Source: Magicicada septendecula
Lineage: Eukaryota; Arthropoda; Insecta; Hemiptera; Cicadidae
NCBI GenBank assembly: GCA_034769895.1
Contig: CM068373.1
Span: forward strand, 201,170,134-201,234,133
Direction: 5' to 3'
DNA: 64,000 nt
Below the pieces are notes generated by a model. That model made no database searches. It worked only from the letters and a program-made list of their open reading frames with translations, and was not told where the DNA came from. The translations under genes were made by a program, and so were the position numbers. This document shows positions 43,479 through 54,892 of the stretch, piece after piece (the first letter of the stretch is position 1; every line of letters starts with the position of its first letter).

Positions 43479-46128
43479 TGTGCCGTAACTAGTCGTTACG
43501 GCGACATCCGAATGTTTGTTATATCGAGTCTGGGCAATAGTTTCATTCATCTGTGTAGTTCACGCTATCGTGGACACTCCTGCCATCTATGAGGCGTTAC
43601 GGTAACTTAGGAATTTGTTGGTTGCTCTCGCTGCGATATTGGACCCTCACGCTATCTGTCTGAGACTTCGGACAACTTGACTTTTCGGTCCCGCTGCTTG
43701 GAGCGGGGTTTGTCGTTGAGTAGAGTGAGCCTGCGGTAGACTCGTGTGGGTTTTTGATCAGCTGTGTGGAGGCATGCCAGCTGTTTTTGTCGAGGTCGGC
43801 TTTTCACCCCACGAGCCGTCTGACAGGTGTGAAAAGTTTTGTTTCATTTTTTTTAATGCCGGTGTGTTTTAAATAGAGCATGGAAGGCTAAATAAAAGGT
43901 GCGCCGATGGGTTTCTCGGCCTGGCAACTGTGACCGTGTGAAGAGATCAAGATGTTGTGTGTAAGTAGTAAGGAACTCGGACAGCACGTGCTGCAACTAA
44001 CAGGTATGCAAAGTGAAAATTATTAAATTTTGCCTGGGATGCGTTTTCGCCCTGCTTGTGTTTAGGGTCATGTGGGGCCTGGCTAGTTCTTAACAAAAAA
44101 AAAAAAAAGGAACAACAGTTGCTTAATTCTGGATGTTTTTTTTAACTTTACTGTATGCCTGGAATCTAATATGCAGGTTTCTGCAGTCATTGCCAATTCT
44201 TGAACGCAAGTTTTTTTTTAAAGAAAAGTCTGTTGAACTTGACTAGCTTCTGATATTTCTTTCAAATGATGAGCAGCTTCTCTTGCTGTTTGCGGTGACA
44301 GTGTATCTTATGTGCAAAACTTTTTTACCTACAAAAAAAATAAAAAAATAAAAAACTTAAGAAAATTTGTTAGGAATTGGCCAGTGTGATCATGGGCCTA
44401 GTGAAGCAAAATTCAGCCGAGTTCCTTAATCTCTTTATGTATGATTCAGTGTGTGCATATAAGTGTCTCGTGTTTGAATTGTGAAAGCATATAATGTCCA
44501 GTATACACTTTTTTCCTATAATCTGTGTTGAACTTATATTGTGTCTGCCTTTTATTGGAACGTATAAATCTGATTATGAAAAGAGTTGCAGATCACCTAC
44601 AATTGTAATAATACATTGCCCTGTACTAGAACTGTAATTCAGAAGTATTCCGCCTGTTAATAAAAATGACTGAACTTTTGTAAAGATGATATTTCCACTT
44701 TGGGATATTCTTTATTTTAATATGATTCTCTATCAATGTACAGTCACTGTTAAAATTCTTTTGTATATGTATATGCTCATAGTTATTGTAATTGTCTGTC
44801 AACGTACAGTCACTGTTAAAATTCTTTTGTAGATGTATATACTAATATTTATTTTGATTCTCTATCAATGTACAGTCACTGTTAAAATTCTTTTGTATAT
44901 GTATATACTCATAGTTATTTTAATTGTCTATCAACGTACAGTCACTGTTAAAATTCTTTTGTAGATGTATATACTCATATTTATTTTAATTCTCTATCAA
45001 TGTACAGTCACTGTGAAAATTCTTTTGTATATGGATATGCTCATAATTTTATGCACAAAACATTTTTACCTTTTGAGAGATATATACCTGATTATTTGAT
45101 AGTTTTTTTTAATAATGGTGCACTCTGAAATCAGTAAGCCATGGTGCTACACAAGTGTATACAAGTTTAAGGAAAAGTGAGCACACACGCACTTGTGAAT
45201 TCCACACAGAGTATATAATCTCCTATCTTATGTTTACATTATACATTCCTAATTATATGATTCTCCTTTATAGCTTTTGATTTAGATTTAAGAGAGCGCA
45301 TGTTGTTATGTAATATAGTTGTTTAAATTGTTGTGGCTGTAATAATTGTTGTAGGATAGAATTGCTTGTTAAATGGTTTATAAAATTGTTATATTATTGA
45401 AAGTGTTTATAGTATAACCAGAGGGGGACTGAAAAGAAAAAAAAAAAACTTATTGTTATTAAATGTTATATTTCGAGAACCTCTGGATTTACTCTGTGTA
45501 CTTATTAATGTTAATATAATTATTTCCAAATAAGGAAATTCTATTTGGTGAAGGTTAAAAGGTACTGTCGAGGCTTGTTGCATGTCAATGGTGATTTTGT
45601 ATACCATTTAATATATTTTAAATATTTTACATATTTTATATATTTCTAATAGAATACTTTCAGCCTGGATACTACGAATCATTGTAAGAAAAACAATGTA
45701 ATATATTTTAGATATTTTACAGATTTTATATATTTCTAAGGGAATACTTTTTTAAATATTAAAGTTTGAATACCAGGTAATATAGTTTAAATATTTTACC
45801 TATTTATATATTTCTAATAAAATACCTTCACAGCCTGGATTCTATGAAATCTCATTGTAAGAAAACAAAATATGATAGAATCAATAAATTTGTTATTTTC
45901 GGAATTTTAAAATTGAGGTCACCTCATTCGTCCTATTATCTAATGGTTACCCAGCATGTGGCTATTCATCCACTAGGAGGCCTCTCCTAGTTCAAGTGAA
46001 CAAGTGAGCCGGTCATCAAGGTGAGTTGTAGATTTTCATATTTTTTTTTAGGTTGTGAAACTTGAAAATTGTGTCAGATTTGGAAAGTTGAAAATTGTGT
46101 TGTGATGTCTTTGGTGATGAGCGGCTCA
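43479..46128 (+). repeat. LTR B, 2.65 kb
   Basis: Begins TGTGCCGTAACTAGTCG and ends GAGCGGCTCA, followed by GAGT. It differs from LTR A by scattered substitutions and by one more 66-bp repeat unit. Confidence 0.88.
44720..45040 (+). repeat. 66-bp minisatellite, five copies (LTR B)
   Basis: The core TACAGTCACTGTTAAAATTC occurs at 44739, 44805, 44871, 44937 and 45003, again with an exact 66-base period. Confidence 0.9.
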
Positions 46129-46132
46129 GAGT
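46129..46132. repeat. Target-site duplication GAGT (right)
   Basis: Matches 39035-39038 and restores the Helitron reading frame when one copy is removed. Confidence 0.85.
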
Positions 46133-47439
46133 TCCTAATTCTTCAACCATATCCAATAATTCTCGAGACCTCATGTACCAATAACAGCTTGATGACCTTA
46201 GATTAGCATTGTAAGATAAAATTGATTTATACAATCTTGGTTCGCTTTGTAATATTTCTTGAAGTTGTTCGATTGTTTCAATACCATGTAAACGTGAATT
46301 TTTTTTAGCACAAATATTCCCATTCTGTAAAGCTCTCCAACGCATCAGGCTGTTAAAAGCAAAAAATCGAAGTCTTGGATGTTGAGCAAATCAGTCACCT
46401 TCATACATCATGAGAAATTTAAAATACTCACTATTGGAAATTTTACGAAACCTCGCATCTTTAAGATCACCTTTCCCAGTAGGAAATTAAGTTGGAAAAC
46501 TATACAAATATATTCGTCGCACGTAAATTCAATAATAGGTACAGAATTTATTCTAGGCCAAGGTAAAACACGAGATCCATCATTATTTTCCTGAATTCCC
46601 AATACATTATTTACTGCCTGTCGATTACATTCAAAAGTGACCGTTGGAGCTCCAGATTCATAAATATTATTTAACAATGGATTTGGGTCATCATCTTCAC
46701 TATCCAAATTAACATTATCCAAATTAAATGAAATATTTTGTTGTTCTTGGCTACATATTATTTGTCGGAAAACACTTCCATTATCAGGTAATCTTTCTAA
46801 ATTATTTTCGTCAATTATAATATCACGATACCAAGGATTATTGTTTTTAAGATATGCCAAAGCAGCCTTGACATTATTGCGATTTACAATAAAATCTTTA
46901 TTCCCTTCACCCTCATGTTTTCTAACAAAAATACATTGTGAAATAGTATTGATAGAATGAGGTAAAGAAGTAGTAAAATTTGTAATGTCTTGATGAAAAT
47001 TAATTACTTGTCCACTATATCCAAATTGACCACCTTTAAGTCGATAGACTGTGATTTATGGATGAACTTGAGCATTTAATTGTTCTTCAACAAACGTTAA
47101 TTTCTTCAATACATCAGGTTGTGGACCAGGATCCATATTATTGTCAGCGGAAAAAATATTTACTTCATTTTTGACATTAAATTTATGACAAAGGGTACAA
47201 GATCCATCCTCTTCAATATGTAGATCAAACCAACGACGATGACATACATTACACAATTTGAAATCCAAATTTTTCTGAGCAGTTTCAAAATTCACTGCAT
47301 ACTCGTAAAAACGGCCATCATCACGATGGGGACATTGTTCATTGTGTCGATCTTCTCGTTGTCGCTCTCTTGTATCACGCATTAATGAACGATTACGTGC
47401 ACGTTCTTTACGGCCAGTCAGCGTACGATTTCGTGGCAT
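46133..47439 (-). pseudogene. Helitron RepHel: zinc-finger N-terminus and Helitron-like N domain
   Basis: Read on the minus strand from the ATG at 47439 (MPRNRTLTGRKERARNRSLM). A basic start is followed by a zinc ribbon with two CxxC pairs (LCNVCHRRW and CTLCHKF). One TAA at 47056-47058 interrupts, and the same frame continues through LKGGQFGYSGQVINF and ALAYLKNNNPWYRDI, the conserved block that precedes the Rep region in many Helitron proteins. After a shift near 46,400 another frame carries QHPRLRFFAFNSLMRWRALQ and ends at RSRELLDMVEELGT, where the LTR element cuts in. A TGA directly before FAQHPRL replaces what is usually tryptophan. These are at least two nonsense codons and one frameshift. 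Confidence 0.85.
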
Positions 47440-48470
47440 TTTACTCTAATAATACAAATTATTAAATTAATTAATTAATTAATTAATTAATAATAATAAT
47501 AATAAATTTAATTTTGTAATAATTTAACAACTAATAAATCTATAATGTATGAATATATTATAATAGTAAATGAAAGTTACAACATTAATAATGAAAAAAA
47601 ACTAATATAAATTAATATAGAATGAAATTATTTTTTCAATTATTATTTAATTAACATCACGCATAAATGAATTAAAATCTAAAACATTAAAAGTAATAGT
47701 AAGAAAATTTAGTGTTTCTTTTCCAAATTATATATGCTCATAGTCACAGTGTGGGGGGAGCCAAAAAAAATGTGGGGTGGAAGCAAAAAAAATGTGTACA
47801 CTAATTTCAGTGACAGATAAACGTTGAGTGAAATATAAGATGTTTATGCGCGTGCGCGCACACACACACACACACGTATATTAGACTTGATTAAGTCAAA
47901 AAATATTTGAAAATGTAAAGGTTTTTGGTTTGATATAACAAACAGTATTGCATAAAAAATTATTTACTATAATACGTTAATGACATTTTATTCAGGGCGT
48001 TAATTAAATTCTACATTTTTAAAAGTATTACGATGAAGTTGTAGAAAACAGGAACTTACAGAAATGAAATAAATGTGTTTAGAGCTTTGTTAAGTTCAAG
48101 GAAATCTGTAATATCATTGTGTGTAATGTAGTTTAAGTGCTCTTATTTCATTACATGGAAACCAAGCCTGTGGACATATAGGAGCCGTATAATTTAAATA
48201 ATTACATAGATATTTTTTTGATTGGAAAAGTAAAAAAACTTACCTTTCACACAAAAAATCTCTTTTAACAATATAACTTAACCTCAACCGCAAATATAAA
48301 AATACAAAAAATATTTTCACTTGCCGATATTTATAAAAAATAAAAAATAAAAAATAAATCTTGGATTTATGAAAAATATTTTATAAACAACACAGCGCAC
48401 CAGTATCTTTCATTCAAGAAAAACGATAGAATATTAAGTATATACACTCTTTGTCTAAAACTACGGAATG
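47440..48470. other. Non-coding AT-rich region
   Basis: No gene seen. TTAA/TAA simple repeats lie at about 47,460-47,505, a short CA/CG tract lies near 47,850-47,876, and two near copies of AAAAAAATGTGGGGTGG-like sequence lie near 47,762-47,795. The Helitron 5' end should lie here but was not found. Confidence 0.5.
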
Positions 48471-48474
48471 CATT

Positions 48475-48660
48475 AGTAACAGAACATATAGTAATATTAA
48501 AGAAATCCCACAGATTGCGAAACTTTACATACATACCACGGAACGCAATAGTAATATTAAAGAAATCCGATAGATGGCGACACTTTACACACATACCACG
48601 GAATGCAATAGTAATATTAAAGAAATCCCATAGATGGCGACACTTTACATACATATGTAT
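48475..48660. repeat. 60-bp tandem repeat, about three copies
   Basis: ATAGTAATATTAAAGAAATC begins at 48488, 48548 and 48608, an exact 60-base period, each with GATGGCGACACTTTACA and CATACCACGGAA parts. The period is a multiple of three, so both strands stay open as 20-residue repeats; this does not by itself indicate a gene. Confidence 0.85.
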
Positions 48661-48892
48661 AGCTTTATACAAAAAAAATTATTACAATTATTTCTTGTCA
48701 AAATTAATTTTCTATCAAAATAACGATTGATGACACATCTAGACATGAATATGAATAATTATGTTCAATTTCAAGTCTAGAGGTTCAGTAGTTTTTCCGT
48801 AAAGTGTACCATAAAAATGTACCAATTGTTGCCTAGTAGTAGGACTCGCTTCGCTCGTCCTAATAAAGTTTTAATTACTCAAATTATTAAAG

Positions 48893-48925
48893 TCGTTCAT
48901 TTTGGTCATAGACCATCGTCAAAAC
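48893..48925 (-). ncRNA. Degenerate hammerhead-ribozyme-like motif, Penelope 3' end
   Basis: On the minus strand TTGACGA (one base off CUGANGA) is followed by the perfect hairpin TGGTC-TAT-GACCA and then AAAATGAACGAC in place of the GAAA box. The position, about 270 bases 3' of a GIY-YIG frame, matches the better motifs at 60.2 and 62.8 kb. It would not be expected to cleave. Confidence 0.4.
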
Positions 48926-49195
48926 TTATACACTGTTCACTTGCAGTCACAATATTGTAAAACAGTTACTATTTACAAAAAAAAAGAACATTGATTAATG
49001 AACGTGATACGTACGTTTGTGTCCAGAGTTTCTCGAGAACTGATTTTTTTACGGAGTGTTTATGTTTACATTCGGGTCTATATATTATATCAGCTGATTA
49101 CTGTAGGTTGACTTTCATTTTGGTCAATATTTCAAATGTTATACGATTTTTCAAGTCCGTCATGATGTTCAATAAATTTTCGTAGCCCTCTCCTT

Positions 49196-49500
49196 TTATA
49201 TGTTTGTATGTTCGGTATTGCTCATAATGTTAGATCTTATTTCGTTACTGCATGTTTTCAATACGGTTGAATGTTGCTGTATTGGACCATATTCACAAGA
49301 CTGTTGTTTTATGTGTATAGCTACTGTTGAGTTCCGATTTGAATGTTGAAAGTGTCTTGTGTGTTCAATAGATCTGTGTTTAAAGGATCTTAAAGTAGAA
49401 CCTATGTATTTTTTGTTCCACCGCACAATATATTCTGTTGAGTTAGCAGGCTGAAATTGGTATTGGTAGATTGGTAGACGATATCGGAAGACTGCCGACA
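49196..49500 (-). pseudogene. Penelope-like element, GIY-YIG endonuclease remnant
   Basis: The minus-strand frame carries NSTEYIVRWNKKYIGSTLRS followed by FKHRSIEHTRHFQHSNRNST, matching the YIG half, the conserved arginine-containing helix and the EH of the GIY-YIG endonuclease at the C-terminus of Penelope-like reverse transcriptases. The GIY half is altered (EYI). No reverse transcriptase lies upstream; instead, plus-strand gypsy sequence starts within a few bases of 49,490. The start of the long frame at 49714 lies in gypsy DNA and is not real. Confidence 0.6.
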
Positions 49501-50893
49501 TTGCCGCAGAAAGGAAGAACAGAACGCAAGCGAGCATGTTCAAGCCATCACTGTAGATTTCCTGCCAGACGGCTGGACGACACAAGCTTTTTGACAAGAA
49601 TAGATGACTGATGAAGACAATAGACCGATCTTCACGGCAAAAGAGGAAGGTCGCCGCCCGGATTGGCAAGATGTCTTTCATGGTTACAAAATGCTGAAAG
49701 ACTAGTGGGCACAATGGGAATCTCTTACCTTGGAGAACGGATTGCTAAACAGGTCTTGGGAAAGTGCAGATGGACGAGACGTGGTCATGCAGCTGATAGT
49801 TTCTCGTAGTAAAGTCAAGTCCGTTTTGAAGGAGATGCATAATGGAACGTCTGAAGGCCATCTTGGCGTTAATAAAACCATTTACAAAATACAGAAGCGA
49901 TTCTATAGACTTCGTCTTTGCCATGACGAAGAGAAGTGGTGTCGGACATGTAACATATGTGCTGCAAGAAAGCACCCACAAATCAGAAGCAGGAGAAAAA
50001 TAAGACAGTATAAAATTGGACTGTTATTCGAGAGAATTGCCATAGACGTTACTAGACCTTCCCCAACTTACTGACGATATACGTAAATCGGTCTATCATG
50101 GTTATAGGTGACTATTTTACTAAGTAGGTGAACGCCTATGCAATTCCAAATCAGGAGGTTACAACTGTGGCAAAGGCATTCGTTTACAACGTCTATTGCT
50201 GTTATGGGATTCCTGTAGAAATTCTTACTGAACAAGGGTGGAATTTTGAATCAAGAGTGTTTAAAGAATTATGCCGTCTACTCGGAATACAAAAGACCAG
50301 GACAATGCCTCTACATCCCCAGTCGGACGAAATGGTTGAGAGGTTCAATAAGACACTTGAGCACCACCTGTCGAAGGTTTCTGACGAGAACCAAACAGAG
50401 TAGACCAACATATACCATTATTCCTAATGGCATATAGGTCATCAGTACATGACTCAACCAGCATGAATCCAGCAAAAATGGTGTGTGTGGGAGAGACTCG
50501 TCTTCCTGGATACTTGATGTTCGGATCATCTGAGACTCAGTCCCAAGAGCCACAGAACTATTCCTCGCAATTGGAAAACCAACTGCGAGAAATATATCGC
50601 CTGATAAGAGGACGGCAGAAGATAGCCAGTGATAAACCGGTATATGACAGTCGCAAAGTCTGGGTTTCGAAGAAGGAGATCAAGTTTTGTTGTTCAACCT
50701 AAAACGTCGTTGTGGTCGCTCACCTAAACTTTAGACTAACTGGAAAGGACCTTACATTGTGAAAAAGAGAATCAACGATATTGTTTATCGGATTCAACAG
50801 GAAGTACAGAGGAAATTTAAGGTCTTCCACCTAGAGTACCTGGCCAAATGTTGCTTCAGAGACGGTTTGCCAGTCCGAAACAAACAGGCTTAA
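49490..50893 (+). pseudogene. gypsy retrotransposon pol fragment (integrase)
   Basis: The fragment begins in the linker between RNase H and integrase (CRHCRRKEEQNASEH, then EGRRPDWQDVFHGYKMLKD). It continues with the H2C2 zinc domain (GHLGVNKTIYKIQKRFYRL and CRTCNICAARK) and the core start RIAIDVTRP with the first catalytic aspartate. Further on are TEQGWNFESRVFKELCRLLG, where the second catalytic aspartate position reads glutamate, and HPQSDEMVERFNKTLEHHL with the catalytic glutamate. A GPY/F-like tail (NWKGPYIVKKRINDIVYRIQ) ends at a stop near 50,891. Several frameshifts and stops (near 49,600, 50,072, 50,402 and 50,690) make it inactive. Protease, reverse transcriptase and RNase H are missing at the left, where Penelope sequence abuts. 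Confidence 0.88.
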
Positions 50894-51345
50894 GGTAAGG
50901 GGCAGTGAAACGATGAAACCTTTCGAACAACCGAGCTCGTCCTTCCACGTGTTTCTCCGCTAGTCTAGTAGGTGTAGCCACATCATTGACATCATTTCGC
51001 CACATTCCCACAGACTTCTGTATACATACTTTTGTTCGCAAAATGCAAGAGATGATATGGAAAAACTTAAAATTACAGATCTGATTAGAACTTCCACAAT
51101 AGATAATTATCATCTCTGTCCTCTTGTTCATCTCTGTTTTATCCATCTTTTGGCTTTATTGTCACATAGTGTTATTAGTACATTATTCCAAAAAGTACTC
51201 AAGATCAGCAACAAGAAGTTGCGTCATCTAAATCAACTACAGAAACAGTTAATTTCTTACAACCATTTCTTAAAAACAAAATGTTTCGCAAGTATTTAAT
51301 TGTGCATTTGTTGTTTCAATAAAACTTCTTCCAATAGATGTTGGA
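50894..51345 (+). mobile_element. Probable 3' LTR portion of the gypsy copy
   Basis: The purine run AAGGTAAGGGGCAG directly follows the pol stop and is followed by TGAAACGATG, fitting a polypurine tract and LTR start near 50,906. The sequence contains the segment shared with 29,640-29,855 and an AATAAA near 51,319. The right end of the LTR was not fixed, and no second LTR is present in the window. Confidence 0.5.
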
Positions 51346-52485
51346 AGTGCCTTATGACCAAAGTAATGAAGTCAATGTCATTTACTCCTCTTATTCATCG
51401 TTTCACTTTCTTATTCATTACTTCAGCTCCCATACGTAATTAAACACGAATTTTGTATGTTGCTCTAAATACTTTGAATTATGTAGATATTTTGTTTTTA
51501 CTTAAATATTCCATTATGAGAAATTATAAATGACAAGGAACAAAAGTAAATTAAAATAGTATTAGTTATATTTTTTGTGACTTATTTATAAGTTTTCCAG
51601 TTTGAATTTTTGACCTAAAAGTCATGCTGTATTACATTCAGACAAAGATATAATGCAAATTACAATTAATACAAAATAATTGATGCTGACATGTCTTTAT
51701 TATTTCAAATAATCCACAGCAACTCAAGTATCTAGGAAACTCACAAAAGGTATAACCGGTTCACATTTTATAAATGCCTTTAGTTCCGTAAAAAGTAAAA
51801 TTAATAAATACAAAACACGTAATGTTTTGTAGAAAAATAAGCATGCATTTCGACAGTTCTGATTATCTTATGTCTTTGATCCTCTTTCATCACAAATGAG
51901 GATGAAGTGACTTCTCACCATTACTAGTATTCTAAATTAGAAGAACTCAAAAGGGTACAATGTCATCGGGACTGCATATTGTATGTGTTCCACATATTAC
52001 ACACAGATATTGAATTATTATTTAAATGTTATTGCTCACAGATATTTAAATGTTTATTTAAAATGTTTATTTACATTTTCAAGCTTTTGTCTGAACTATG
52101 CAGTAATAATTATTATCAGTGATTAAGATATAGGCTACGGTATTAAAATATACTAACGCTTTAAATTTTATGCTACCACAAAATTTACACAATAAAATTT
52201 ATACAAAAAATATATAATGCTACCATGTTTAAACCAAACTAAATAATGAATCATTAACACTAATAAATACTTGTATAAGAAAGGCTGAACTAAAGGCGAA
52301 AAATATTACTTGACCACTAAGAAACAATTAATCCACCGACTACTGAGTCCAACACATTTTTCTTTCACGCTCCCTGACTTTCGTAATTAGTTGGATGATA
52401 AAACCATATCTTGTTATATTAATTTAACAATGACGTTATATTAAATTGTTTCTGATAACAATATATTAACTTATCAAAAATGATC
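51346..52485. other. Non-coding AT-rich region
   Basis: Nothing recognisable beyond low-complexity AT stretches. Confidence 0.55.
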
Positions 52486-53060
52486 AAATTAGAATAAAGC
52501 TGGGTATAGGTGAAAACGTAAATGAGAAAATCTTCCGGTACAAAATGGAGTGGCGGTTACACGTAGAGAGAATAGATCCAACTGTATTTTCAAGAAGAGC
52601 CCTTGATTATCATCCAAGGGGGAAGAGAAGTGTGGGAAGACCCCGTAAGCGATGGTTGGATGACTTCCATTGAGACTGGAACAGGCTACTAGCCTAAGCC
52701 GTAAAGTATGGACGACGACGACGACCTGTGATGAGAAAAACGTGCGGACTGAAGTGGCACATTGCTTATGCATTAGTCAGAAGTGTTCCAACATGTGATC
52801 AGAATGGATGAGCGGGGTGAAGTGACACATCCCCTTTAAGTTTTCTGCATTATTCAGAAGAATTACAAACTTTTATGGCATGGAATACTTTGTGACACAT
52901 CACTTCTAATTGTCTACAGCAGACAGAAGTATTCCAACTAGTGGCTGTAACTTTACAAGGAATGTAAAGCCTGCACGATGTTGATGACGATGATAATGAG
53001 AATGACGACAACCATGATAATAAAGGTGATGATAAATTTAACAACGACGACAAAAAGGAT
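52486..53060 (+). pseudogene. LINE 3' end: tail of the ORF plus repeat-rich 3' region
   Basis: Plus-strand frame with YKMEWRLHVERIDPTVFSRR, then RPRKRWLDDFH, matching the C-terminal tail of endonuclease-type LINE proteins (R-x-x-W-x-x-HVERM...GRPRKRWLDD). Only about 60 codons remain. Downstream are three degenerate units of about 68 bases (GAAGTGGCACATTG...CAGAAGTGTTCCAAC near 52,751, 52,820 and 52,890). A GAT/GAC-rich stretch (52,975-53,055) follows, which may be the simple-repeat 3' tail of the element. Confidence 0.7.
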
Positions 53061-53714
53061 GTGTAACATTTTAAATTCCTACTACACTTTTCCAAAGTAA
53101 ACTTGTTTCTTGTTTTCAATATGCTAGGAAAGTTTCTTAAAAAAGATACCCAATCCATGTTTATAATAGTTGCTTAATACAGTTGTTGATATTGTACGGT
53201 AAATACCTACAATGACTAATAATTTTGAAAACGTTGTGGATAAAAGCAGTGAACGGCATAATTCATCCTTTCTCTTCGGTGCTACTCACGACTCTGTCGT
53301 TAGAGTTTTTCAGTAATTAATTTACTGTATGTTTAGGCTGTCATTAAGCAATAAAGTAATTAACACAAAACTAAAAAACCACAGAAATTTTTTCTCAGTA
53401 AATATAACATTGTTTGAATTTGAAAATTTATTGTAATTTACTACTAAAACAGAGTGTTTTTCTTGGTGGTAATAACGTCGTAAATATTTAAGATGTGTAC
53501 TGTACAGTAAAAGTTGTAGTGTCTAAGGGAGAATTGCACTGAGGAGGCTTCCTCACATAGGCTCACTAGTTTACGCTTTACATAGATTTAAAAATAATAT
53601 TCAAGCTTTAACGTCAAATTTGCATTACATTATTCACTATAATTGAATCTCGTAGACTTGATAATTACAAAACCGCATCTGTCGAGAGATACACTGGAAA
53701 TGAGGAAGATCAGT
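53061..53714. other. Non-coding flank of the LTR element
   Basis: No gene seen. The last four bases, CAGT at 53711-53714, are the left target duplication of the LTR element, repeated at 62630-62633. Confidence 0.6.
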
Positions 53715-54874
53715 TGTTATGTTAATTAATCTATTAAAAATATAAATACATAATTTTTATTACCACCTACCTGCAAAATTTATCTGGGTCCAGGATTCTC
53801 GCACGAACGTAAGATGCTAACGTGGTTTATATACGACCACGTATATAGGTTAATGGAATAATTTACGCTATTCATTTCGAAGAGAATTAAATTCTTTTAA
53901 TAGGTAATTATTTCAATGTTATACTGTTATTTTCCAATAAAAACTTATCAAATTAAATTAAAAATTTTCGTACATTTCTGGTAACACATCTTATATTTTC
54001 ATACTTAAATTATACTACTTACACCTATGAAGACTGCCCAGTCTGCTCTCTCTCTCTCTCTCTCTCATTCTTATTAGAAAAACCCCCGTCAAATAGATAT
54101 ATACCCCATGATTATTTCTTTAATGAACCCCTTAATACATTGTGAAATACCCCACTGCCGGCAACGTGGTGTTCACTCGAGCTCGCGATTTCGCATTTTG
54201 TATTTAATTGTATGTCCGAAATAGATGTGGATGTTCTTTTAAATATTAAAGACTCCCGCCACTGTCACATTACTGTTCTGTTAATTCACTTTTTTACTTG
54301 AAATTGATAAATTTTTGAAGAGAGCCCCATGGGGCAGATATGCCTGGCCGGACACCGTCTCAACGAGAACTGCCAAGAGCGTCTCCACGCTCACTGCCAA
54401 CTAGATTGCGTCTCCCACGGTGGAAAACAATACCTGGTACTTCTTCGCCACTGTTGTGTCCCATTCAACACACGTAGTTGTTTGTGTGTTTGCCGTGGAT
54501 GATATTCGGTCAGCACTAGTTGACGTCACGAAAGGGGCTGGTCTTAGACTCACATCCGTCGTTTTGATACCATGAAGCGAATAAAACTTTCGCCTCATAG
54601 CCATTTTGAGTTTACTGCAGTAGCGTCGTCTGCGCACCTGCTTGTTGGTGCGTGCGGACGCGAACGTCACACAAATGTAAAGTTCTTAGAAATGACGCTT
54701 GGTACATTCTTTGGTAACGATTTCACAACTGATATTGCGTATTGTTCCTTTGTTAGCTCACTGTTCATTTCAAACACGTGGACTGGTCACAGATGGAAAT
54801 TATATTTATGAATATTTTTTACTAAACCCCAAAAATTTAATAAAATAAAATCCCTCCAAATTTTATACGTTACA
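53715..54874 (-). repeat. LTR (3' copy in element orientation), 1160 bp
   Basis: TG...CA-bounded on the plus strand, nearly identical to 61486-62629. It carries a CT array at about 54,040-54,066 and a 16-base insertion (TATACGACCACGTATA region near 53,830) absent from the other copy. The open frames inside it occur in both LTRs and are not taken as genes. Confidence 0.88.
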
Positions 54875-54892
54875 ATACCCCCCCCCCAATGA
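54875..54892 (-). other. Polypurine tract
   Basis: On the minus strand ATTGGGGGGGGGGTAT directly precedes the TGTAACG start of the 3' LTR, the expected site for plus-strand priming. Confidence 0.65.

Larger units (their letters stand above)
39039..46128 (+). mobile_element. Rearranged non-autonomous LTR element inserted in the Helitron
   Basis: A 7.09-kb insertion with the order: 54 bases of LTR start (39039-39092); internal 3' part (39098-39846); full LTR A (39847-42429); internal region (42430-43478); full LTR B (43479-46128). It is bracketed by GAGT and splits the Helitron coding frame between the residues LGT and PTVF. No protease, reverse transcriptase or integrase is present, so it depended on another element. 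The extra partial left unit implies LTR-to-LTR recombination producing a tandem, followed by a deletion in the first unit. Confidence 0.85.
35742..47439 (-). mobile_element. Helitron (rolling-circle transposon), decayed and interrupted
   Basis: Minus-strand fragments in the order zinc-finger N-terminus, Helitron-like N domain, Rep, PIF1-type helicase are the hallmark of a Helitron RepHel protein, which nicks and unwinds DNA for rolling-circle transposition. Subtracting the 7.09-kb retroelement at 39039-46128, the coding part covers about 4.3 kb, or about 1400 codons, close to a full RepHel. The 3' boundary is proposed at the CTAG near 35,742; the 5' boundary (a TC end beyond 47,440) was not found. 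Confidence 0.8.

Noticed and set aside
49196-49714. The 172-codon minus-strand frame as one protein
   Set aside because: Only the last third (Penelope endonuclease) is real; the first part is antisense to the gypsy pol fragment.
54401-54811. Open frames of 79-91 codons on both strands inside the 1.15-kb LTR, repeated at 62,328-62,603
   Set aside because: They are duplicated only because the LTR is duplicated; they overlap each other on opposite strands and match no family known to me.
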